Below the pieces are notes generated by a model. That model was not told where the DNA came from and did no database searches. It worked only from the letters and a program-made list of their open reading frames with translations. From contig JAJYGW010000257.1 of assembly GCA_021790615.1 (NCBI GenBank), positions 1 to 11,468 of the forward strand: a DNA stretch of 11,468 nt, read 5' to 3'. Positions 6,640 to 11,468 of this stretch are shown piece after piece. Positions within the stretch are counted from its first letter, which is position 1; each line of letters opens with the position of its first letter. This DNA comes from Actinomycetes bacterium. GTDB lineage: Bacteria > Actinomycetota > Acidimicrobiia > Acidimicrobiales > JAKAOS01. A program made the translations under genes and the position numbers.

Positions 6640-6655
6640 GGAGGACCACTCCTCC
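6640..6655 (-). promoter_or_regulatory. Small perfect hairpin next to the hexanucleotide repeat
   Basis: GGAGGA (6640-6645) and TCCTCC (6650-6655) form a 6-bp stem with a 4-nt loop directly beside the GGCAGC repeat, in the probable 5' leader of the KimA-like gene. On the minus-strand transcript one arm reads GGAGGA, like a Shine-Dalgarno sequence, but no start codon with a long frame follows. Function unknown. Confidence 0.3.
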
Positions 6656-6841
6656 GCACCCACCCTCGACGGCGCTCGTCTCCAGCAGCGTCGGCTGCGC
6701 TCGGCCGCCGGTCCGGGCCGCCGGAGTCTGCGAGGAGTGCCGGCCCGCTCCTCGAGCTGGACGGGTCGCCGGCTACGCGACGCGCTCGGACTGCGCGAGC
6801 AGATGGGTCACGCACGCTCCCGCTGCGCCGCCGAGCTCAGG

Positions 6842-8350
6842 TCACGCCTCCTCTGTGGCCATGCTCCCCTGCTCGTCCGACTCACGGCGTGACCTCGCAC
6901 CTGACCGAGCCTCCTCGAGTCCCCAAGCCGGACCTGCCGCATCGCCGAGCCGAGCCGGCTCCTGCCCCGCGGGCCCCGCGTGCGGCCGGTCCGGGGCTGT
7001 CACGTCCCCGCCGCGATCGGTCGGCCGCCGAGGCCGGTCCCCTGCACCTCCGGGCACGCCACGCCAGAGCAGCCCGACGCCCCCGGCGAGCACGACCATG
7101 GCCCCCGCAGCGGTCACGAACGGTACCCACGGGTGGATGCCGAACAGCGCCCCCGCGCCGAGTGCCGCCAGGGCGATCGCCGCGGTCTGCGCTGCCGCAG
7201 CGAAGCCCTGCGCCTCCCCCTGCACGGACGGGTCGACCGAGTGGGTGAGCTGGGCCATCACGGCCGGGTAACCCACCGCAACCGTGGCGGCCTCGACCGC
7301 GCCGAGCCCGATCAGCCACGCGACACTCCGGAGGAAGGGATAGACCACGGCGAACGTGGCCGACCCGAGGATCGCAGCGACGGCGAGGTAGCGACGATCC
7401 AGGCGGTCCACGAGCCAACCGGCCGGGAGCGAAAGCAGGACGAAGGGCGAGGCGAAGAGCGTCCAGGAGAGGCCGATCTGCCAGCTGGCTGCCCCCCGGA
7501 AGTGCAAGAGCAGCGACCAGCACACCTCGTAGGTCCCGCTCGCGAGGCCACTCGCGACCATCGCCACGACCACCCCGACCACGGCACGTTGCCTCCAGGG
7601 CCGCTGCGTCGACCGGGGACGCCCGCGTCGCGGGACAGCCCCCGGGCGAACCAGGCGTCCACGGGGGACGAAGGCGAGGAGGGGGACGGCAGCGAGCACG
7701 GCACCGACCGCGGCAGCAAGGAAGACGATGCGCATCGAGCCGGTTCCGAGGATGCTGGCGAGGAGTGGCCCGATTGCGAGGCCTGCCGTCTGGCCACCGT
7801 AGAGCGCCCCGTACGCCCGACCCTGCCAGCGGGAGGGAACGGCGTCGCCCACCAGCGCAGCGCTCGCCACCTGGACCATGCCCGCGCCCGCGCCTTGCAG
7901 CCCGCGAAAGGCGATCGCTGCTCCGGGTGTCGCAAGCGCGAGGAAGGCCAGGCTCCCGACCGTGTAGATCGCAAGCCCAGCGAGCTGGATCGGCCGGCGA
8001 CCGATCCGGTCCGAAACTCGGCCAGTCGGGTACTGCACGACGAGCGAGGCCAGGAAGAACGCCGCCATGATGAAGCCGACGAGCGCGTCGGAGCCGCCGT
8101 GCTGTCGCACGTAGAGCGGGAGCAGCGGGAGGATCGACCCGGCTCCGAGCCACTCGAGGAAGCCCGAGAGCGCCAGCGCGAGCACGAGGTTCCTCGCCGC
8201 CCTCCCGTCGAGCGGGCCCGCTGCGACGGGCTGGGTCGATCCCGTCGCGCTGCGCGCCGCCGCCCGCCGGCTCCGTGCCGTCGTCGAGCGGGGCTCGCGC
8301 GGCGCGGTGTCGCGCTCGCTCCGCGGCGTCGGCAGCAACTCGGCGCTCAT
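6842..8350 (-). CDS. MFS transporter, DHA1 drug:H+ antiporter type
   Basis: A 502-residue inner-membrane transporter of the major facilitator superfamily with about 12 helices, probably exporting a small hydrophobic compound in exchange for protons. Visible hallmarks are motif A, GRVSDRIGRR (110-119), its second-half counterpart AGWLVDRLDRR (310-320), the acidic residue in helix one (FLEWLG, 64-69), and an antiporter-type motif C, GGQTAGLAIGP (185-195). A basic loop at about 230-256 separates the two halves. The first 50 residues and the last 65 or so are polar, rich in Arg, Gly, Pro and Ala, and probably disordered; this is longer than usual for the family. The start at ATG 8350 is set by GGAGGGACG upstream and a 4-bp ATGA overlap with the stop of tetR. 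Pairing with a TetR repressor suggests induction by its own substrate, whose identity is unknown. Confidence 0.92.
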   Translation of the reverse strand: MSAELLPTPRSERDTAPREPRSTTARSRRAAARSATGSTQPVAAGPLDGRAARNLVLALALSGFLEWLGAGSILPLLPLYVRQHGGSDALVGFIMAAFFLASLVVQYPTGRVSDRIGRRPIQLAGLAIYTVGSLAFLALATPGAAIAFRGLQGAGAGMVQVASAALVGDAVPSRWQGRAYGALYGGQTAGLAIGPLLASILGTGSMRIVFLAAAVGAVLAAVPLLAFVPRGRLVRPGAVPRRGRPRSTQRPWRQRAVVGVVVAMVASGLASGTYEVCWSLLLHFRGAASWQIGLSWTLFASPFVLLSLPAGWLVDRLDRRYLAVAAILGSATFAVVYPFLRSVAWLIGLGAVEAATVAVGYPAVMAQLTHSVDPSVQGEAQGFAAAAQTAAIALAALGAGALFGIHPWVPFVTAAGAMVVLAGGVGLLWRGVPGGAGDRPRRPTDRGGDVTAPDRPHAGPAGQEPARLGDAAGPAWGLEEARSGARSRRESDEQGSMATEEA

Positions 8351-8991
8351 CGTCCCTCCGCCGGGCCACCTCGCCGGGGACGACGGCTCGTGCCGCCGTC
8401 GGGCCGTGCGGCAACCTCTCGGTCGGCCGACGCCCGCTCCACCAGCTCGGTGCACAGCCCTATTACCTGCTCGAGGAGCTGCCCTTCGACCGCTCCCAAG
8501 CGAAACAAGCCAGTGAGCCACAGCCCGTCCGCCACGATCCGTACCAGTGTCGCCAGCGCCGGATCGATGCCGTCGGCGGCGCAGCGTGCCTGCCAGCGCG
8601 CGAAGTCCTCCCGAAGCGGCTCGAGCAGGACGGGATCGGCAGCGAGCGCGGCGATCAGCGCGGCACCGAGACGCTCCTCCCGCTGGCTCTGCTCGTCCGC
8701 CGGCCCGGCAACCGTGGCACGGAGGTACGCAAGGGTGAAGTCACCGGGTTCGCCGCCACCGGCCGGCTTCGCCCCGGCGCGGACCAGCTGCTCCTCGAAG
8801 CTTGCCGTGAGGCGAGCTACCATCGCCTGTACCAGGGCATCCCGGCTCGGGAAGTGGTAGAGCACCCCACCCTTGCTGACCCCCGCCTCCGCAGCGGCCG
8901 CCTCGAGCGTGAGGTGCGCGACGCCGTCGCGGAGCACGACTTCCTCCGCCGCGCAGAGGATCCGCGCTCGGGTCACCTCCGCCTTCGTCAC
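8347..8991 (-). CDS. TetR-family transcriptional repressor
   Basis: A 214-residue DNA-binding regulator. The N-terminal TetR domain is clear: RILCAAEEVVLRDGV (10-24), then the helix-turn-helix LTLEAAAAEAGVSKGGVLYH (27-46) and FPSRDALVQAMV (47-58). The C-terminal half (about 60-190) is helical and should form the ligand pocket and dimer interface; DGLWLTGLF (155-163) is typical of one TetR C-terminal subgroup. The last 25 residues are Arg/Gly-rich and probably disordered. The start is GTG 8991: the conserved domain begins a few residues later, there is no Shine-Dalgarno sequence, and a -10 box ends 6 nt upstream, so the mRNA is probably leaderless. It is the first gene of a coupled operon with the MFS transporter, and a palindrome over its promoter suggests autorepression. 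Whether it also controls the divergent DUF3311-symporter pair is open. Confidence 0.93.
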   Translation of the reverse strand: MTKAEVTRARILCAAEEVVLRDGVAHLTLEAAAAEAGVSKGGVLYHFPSRDALVQAMVARLTASFEEQLVRAGAKPAGGGEPGDFTLAYLRATVAGPADEQSQREERLGAALIAALAADPVLLEPLREDFARWQARCAADGIDPALATLVRIVADGLWLTGLFRLGAVEGQLLEQVIGLCTELVERASADREVAARPDGGTSRRPRRGGPAEGR

Positions 8992-8997
8992 GCCATA

Positions 8998-9003
8998 ACT
9001 ATA
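8998..9003 (-). promoter_or_regulatory. -10 box of the tetR-MFS operon (leaderless)
   Basis: On the minus strand TATAGT (9003-8998) differs from TATAAT at one base. Six nt (8997-8992) separate it from the GTG at 8991, placing the expected transcription start at the start codon. No good -35 is visible at 16-18 nt upstream. The absence of a Shine-Dalgarno sequence supports a leaderless transcript. Confidence 0.6.
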
Positions 9004-9021
9004 CCGTCCAGCCGGTACAGT
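8998..9021. promoter_or_regulatory. Probable TetR operator
   Basis: An imperfect inverted repeat with 9-bp arms, ACTATACCG (8998-9006) and CGGTACAGT (9013-9021), and a 6-bp centre; 8 of the 9 arm positions are complementary. It covers the -10 box and part of the spacer of the tetR promoter, so a bound repressor dimer would block RNA polymerase. The 24-bp length and symmetry fit TetR-family operators. It is about 140 bp from the divergent promoter, so direct control of that one is less likely. Confidence 0.65.
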
Positions 9022-9161
9022 TCTGTGCCCCCGGCACCCTCTCCGACCGAGCCGGCGCTTCCCGCTCGTCGGCTGGGCGCGGCGCGCGCCGCAGGACGGA
9101 TACGGCCGGATCCTCTCCACCCTCGGACTTACTGCGTCGACTTCGCGTGCCGAACAACCCC

Positions 9162-9190
9162 TTGGCGACAGCGCGTCCTTCCGCTACATT
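9162..9190 (+). promoter_or_regulatory. Sigma-70-type promoter of the DUF3311-symporter operon
   Basis: TTGGCG (9162-9167) and TACATT (9185-9190) are separated by exactly 17 bp. Each matches its consensus hexamer (TTGACA, TATAAT) at four positions. The predicted transcription start near 9197 leaves a leader of about 35 nt with the Shine-Dalgarno sequence of the first gene. Confidence 0.55.
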
Positions 9191-9231
9191 TCGGTGTCAG
9201 GTCGTCTGGGGATCGCGTGGAAGGGGGCAAC

Positions 9232-9567
9232 GTGCGAGCCGGAGCGACGGGGGGAACTGGACCACCGGTCCGTGACGGTCGGCAGGCGAGGCCGGCACCC
9301 GCTGGTTATGCGTTGAGCGTTGTGCTCCTTGCGGCAGCCTTCGTGGCGCTGCTCTGGGTGCCGAGCTACGCACACCTCGAGCCGAGCCTCGGGGGCATCC
9401 CGTTCTTCTACTGGTACTCGCTCCTCTGGCTCGTGCTCAACGCCGGCTGTCAGGCGGCCGCGTACGGGCTCCTGGTCACGGCGCCCCGGAGGCGGGCCAC
9501 CCGAGCGAGCAGCGCCGGCACCACGCCGGCCGGCCCTGCGGGAAGAAGAGGGGGGCACAGGCCATGA
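9232..9567 (+). CDS. DUF3311 small membrane protein, symporter partner
   Basis: A 111-residue protein. GTG 9232 is chosen because GGAAGGGGG lies about 6 nt upstream; the frame continues upstream, but as the antisense shadow of tetR. Two membrane helices are predicted (about 26-45 and 60-83). Between and within them is the motif GIPFFYWYSLLW (55-66), preceded by VPSYAHLEPSLGG (43-55), matching the DUF3311 pattern of a Pro-aromatic motif at the second helix. The N-terminal 25 and C-terminal 28 residues are polar and basic. DUF3311 genes typically sit directly upstream of sodium:solute symporter genes, and here the TGA overlaps the symporter's ATG by 4 bp. A role as an accessory subunit or assembly factor of the symporter is inferred from this context; its biochemical function is unknown to me. 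Confidence 0.88.
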   Translation: MRAGATGGTGPPVRDGRQARPAPAGYALSVVLLAAAFVALLWVPSYAHLEPSLGGIPFFYWYSLLWLVLNAGCQAAAYGLLVTAPRRRATRASSAGTTPAGPAGRRGGHRP

Positions 9568-11189
9568 AACTCGACGGTGTCGCCCTGTCAGTCACCATCG
9601 TCCTGTTCGTCATCGTCGCCGGGATCGGCTTCGGCGCGGCACGCTGGCGGCGCGTCGGCAAGCTCGACACTCTCGACCAGTGGGGGCTCGGCGGCCGCGC
9701 GTTCGGCGGCTTCGTCACCTGGTTCCTCCTCGGCGGCGATCTCTACACCGCGTACACGTTCATTGCCGTCCCCGGTGCAATGTACGCTCTCGGTGCGGTC
9801 TCAGGCTGGTTCGCCGTCGCCTACACCGTCCTCGTCTGGCCGATCGTCTTCGTGCTCATGCCGCGGCTCTGGTCCGTTGCGCACCGCCATGGCATTGTCA
9901 CACCGGCTGACTTCGTCGGCACCCGCTACGGCTCCCGGGGGCTCTCGCTCGCCGTCGCCTTCACCGGGATCCTCGCACTCCTGCCGTACATCGCGCTCCA
10001 GCTCGTCGGCATCGAGGCCGTGCTGCAGGTCATGGGTGTCGGGAGCGGCGCCACGGGCATCGTCGCAGACCTCCCGCTCATCATCGCCTTCCTCGTGCTG
10101 GCGGGCTACACCTACACCTCCGGCCTGCGATCCGCTGCCCTCACGGCGTTCCTCAAGGACCTCCTCGTCTACGTCACCGTCCTCGTCGCCGTGATCTACA
10201 TCCCCATCCGCCTCGGAGGCTTCGCCCACATCTTCGCTGCCGTGAGCGCCCACGCGAAGGTGGTCAACGCCGTTGCGAAGGCCAAGGGCCTCCCTCCCAC
10301 GTTCGCCATCGTCCCCTCGGCCAAGTCCTACTGGGCCTACGCCACACTCGCTCTGGGCTCGGCCATGGCGCTGTTCATGTATCCCCACGCGATCACCGGT
10401 GTGCTCGCCTCCCGAGGACGCGAGACTGTGCGCCGCAACACCGTCGCACTCCCCCTCTACTCGCTCCTCCTTGCCTTCGTTGCACTCCTCGGCTACATGG
10501 CGATCGCCGCAGGGATCAAGACCACCAACAGCCGGCTGGTGGCCCCGCTCCTGTTCCGCCAGCTCTTCCCGAGCTGGTTCGCGGGCGTCGCGTTCTCGGC
10601 CGTCGCCATCGGCGCCCTGGTGCCGGCCGCGATCATGTCGATCGCTGCGGCCAACCTCTTCACGCGGAACATCTACCGAGCGTTCCTCCGGCCCCGTGCC
10701 ACGCCCCGGGAGGAAGCGCAGGTCTCCAAGCTCGCGTCGCTCGTCGTCAAGTTCGGCGCCCTCGCGTTCGTGCTGGGGATCAACACCCAGAACGCGATCA
10801 ACCTCCAGCTCCTCGGCGGGATCTGGATCTTGCAGACCTTCCCTTCCATTGCCATTGGGCTCTTCACCCGATGGCTCCACCGCTGGGCGCTCCTCGTCGG
10901 CTGGCTCGTCGGCATGGTCTACGGGACGTACGTCGCATACGGGGTAAAGACCGCGACCGTCCCCCACTTCGCCGGCGCCGTCGCGAAGATCCCGTTCGTC
11001 GGCCAGACCGGGTACATCGCACTCACCGCCATGGTGCTCAATCTGATCGTGTCGGTGCTGCTCACGGTCGTGCTCCGCCTGGCACCGACCACCAGCGGTC
11101 CGGACCTCACGGCAGCCGAGGACTACACGGTGGAGGAGGACGCGCCTCCGCTCCCGCTCCTCGAGGTCGGTGCCCCAGAGCCGGCCTGA
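9564..11189 (+). CDS. Sodium:solute symporter (SSS/SLC5 family), MctP-like
   Basis: A 541-residue inner-membrane symporter, predicted to have 13 helices with the LeuT fold, that couples solute uptake to an inward cation gradient. Family features include QWGLGGRAFGGFVTWFLLGG (39-58) at the first core helix, GIVTPADFVGTRYGSRG (110-126), YTYTSGLRSAALTAFLKD (182-199), FMYPHAITG (271-279), and VPAAIMSIAAANLFTRNIYR (353-372), the core helix that carries the Na+-site residues. The combination with a DUF3311 gene and the IMSIAAANLFTRNIY stretch resembles the MctP monocarboxylate permeases of actinobacteria and rhizobia (lactate, pyruvate, short-chain acids). The substrate is therefore probably a small organic acid, but sequence alone does not prove it. 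The start at ATG 9564 overlaps the DUF3311 stop by 4 bp and follows a purine-rich GAGGGGGG. The last 35 residues are acidic and Pro-rich. Confidence 0.92.
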   Translation: MKLDGVALSVTIVLFVIVAGIGFGAARWRRVGKLDTLDQWGLGGRAFGGFVTWFLLGGDLYTAYTFIAVPGAMYALGAVSGWFAVAYTVLVWPIVFVLMPRLWSVAHRHGIVTPADFVGTRYGSRGLSLAVAFTGILALLPYIALQLVGIEAVLQVMGVGSGATGIVADLPLIIAFLVLAGYTYTSGLRSAALTAFLKDLLVYVTVLVAVIYIPIRLGGFAHIFAAVSAHAKVVNAVAKAKGLPPTFAIVPSAKSYWAYATLALGSAMALFMYPHAITGVLASRGRETVRRNTVALPLYSLLLAFVALLGYMAIAAGIKTTNSRLVAPLLFRQLFPSWFAGVAFSAVAIGALVPAAIMSIAAANLFTRNIYRAFLRPRATPREEAQVSKLASLVVKFGALAFVLGINTQNAINLQLLGGIWILQTFPSIAIGLFTRWLHRWALLVGWLVGMVYGTYVAYGVKTATVPHFAGAVAKIPFVGQTGYIALTAMVLNLIVSVLLTVVLRLAPTTSGPDLTAAEDYTVEEDAPPLPLLEVGAPEPA

Positions 11190-11204
11190 CCCGGCTCTCG
11201 GGCA
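11171..11204 (+). terminator. Hairpin spanning the symporter stop codon
   Basis: TGCCCCAGAGCCGG (11171-11184) pairs with CCGGCTCTCGGGCA (11191-11204) with one C-C mismatch: a 14-position stem with an 8-bp perfect upper part and a 6-nt loop. The TGA (11187-11189) sits in the loop. No T-run follows, as is usual in very GC-rich genomes. It is the strongest termination candidate in the window, although a translating ribosome would cover its left arm. Confidence 0.6.
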
Positions 11205-11468
11205 CAGCAGCTCTCCTGGCCACCGCGCGGAGCGCCGAAGCTCGCCTGCCCGGGCGCGCGGAGTACATCGTCGACCGGTCGGTTGATCCGCTCCGGCGTC
11301 CCCCGCTCCGGCGCATCGCGAGGACAGACACCTCGGCAGGTGGCTGCGCCAGGCCCATGACTGCCCGGCCTGTCGGGAACGGGGTCGCCCGGCCTGTCGG
11401 GAACGGGGTCGCCCGCGAGGCGCCGCCTCCCGGCCGGACCCCGAGGTCGTCGCACCCCTTGCATAGCC
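11205..11468. other. Intergenic tail of window, no gene seen
   Basis: The last 264 bp contain a 24-bp tandem duplication and no convincing coding region. A minus-strand open frame (to 11464) has repetitive Gly/Pro/Arg translation and no ribosome binding site. A gene crossing the right edge cannot be excluded. Confidence 0.5.
11363..11410. repeat. Perfect 24-bp tandem duplication
   Basis: Two identical 24-nt units lie head to tail at 11363-11386 and 11387-11410, and the first five bases of the unit (GCCCG) recur at 11411-11415. Each unit begins GCCCGGCCTGTCGGG, in which CCCG and CGGG can form a 4-bp stem. The period is a multiple of three, so an open frame would survive, but no gene is evident. 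Confidence 0.9.

Larger units (their letters stand above)
6514..6841. other. Intergenic leader of the KimA-like gene, 328 bp
   Basis: No gene is seen. Reading on the minus strand, the region contains an inverted repeat CGCGC/GCGCG (6781-6785/6793-6797) about 45 nt after the MFS stop that might terminate that operon, then a short hairpin and a hexanucleotide repeat (separate entries), then the Shine-Dalgarno sequence of the transporter. I looked for the conserved blocks of the ydaO-type c-di-AMP riboswitch, which often precedes K+ transporter genes, and did not recognise them. No clear -35/-10 pair was found. Confidence 0.5.

Noticed and set aside
6514..6841. Possible c-di-AMP (ydaO-type) riboswitch before the KimA-like gene
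   Set aside because: I read the leader on the coding strand and could not find the conserved blocks of this riboswitch. A covariance-model search would be decisive.
4759..7248. Plus-strand open frame of 829 codons
   Set aside because: Antisense shadow of the KimA-like gene and the end of the MFS gene. Its Asp/Glu/His/Arg/Gly-rich translation lacks any fold signature, while the minus strand encodes clear transporters.
6980..8860. Plus-strand open frame of 626 codons
   Set aside because: Antisense shadow of the MFS and TetR genes with strongly charged, repetitive composition.
9079..9092. 14-bp perfect palindrome made only of G and C
   Set aside because: GC-only palindromes of this size arise easily by chance in such DNA. 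It is not positioned relative to either divergent promoter in an informative way.
11363..11410. Start of a CRISPR array
   Set aside because: The units are directly adjacent with no spacers between them and only two full copies. No cas gene is nearby.

Overview
The window comes from a very GC-rich bacterium whose genes show strong GC bias at third codon positions. Several genes start at GTG, several neighbouring genes overlap by 4 bp (ATGA or GTGA), and two promoters look leaderless. Together with the gene types (DUF3311 plus symporter pair, KimA-like transporter, TetR-MFS pair) this points to an actinobacterium, possibly Acidimicrobiia. That placement is inference; there is no rRNA or marker gene here.

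Left part (1-3749, all minus strand): a patatin-like phospholipase (3749 to 2844) is followed by about 620 bp without a convincing gene. Next comes a coupled pair of unknown integral membrane proteins (2225 to 1581 and 1584 to 1084, GTGA overlap). A 523 bp gap with a large hairpin follows, then a small secreted protein of unknown family (560 to 72), with a hairpin just beyond it at the window edge.

Middle (3750-6513): a divergent intergenic region with a direct repeat and a 17-codon upstream ORF leads to a plus-strand four-helix membrane protein (4092 to 4613). This converges on a 612-residue KimA-like APC-superfamily potassium transporter on the minus strand (6513 to 4675). The two share a terminator-like hairpin that overlaps the transporter's stop codon.

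Right part (6514-11468): a TetR repressor and an MFS drug-efflux-type transporter form a coupled minus-strand operon (8991 to 6842, ATGA overlap). Its likely operator is an imperfect palindrome that covers the tetR -10 box. Divergently, a sigma-70-type promoter drives a DUF3311 protein and a sodium:solute symporter (9232 to 11189, ATGA overlap), ending in a long hairpin that spans the stop codon. A perfect 24-bp tandem duplication lies near the right edge.

The window is mostly membrane transport and membrane proteins: potassium uptake, drug or metabolite efflux under its own repressor, and organic-acid-type uptake. I see no mobile element, CRISPR array, phage gene, toxin-antitoxin pair or defence system. 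The least understood parts are the two-gene membrane operon, the secreted protein and the leader regions; I found no clearly new multi-gene system.
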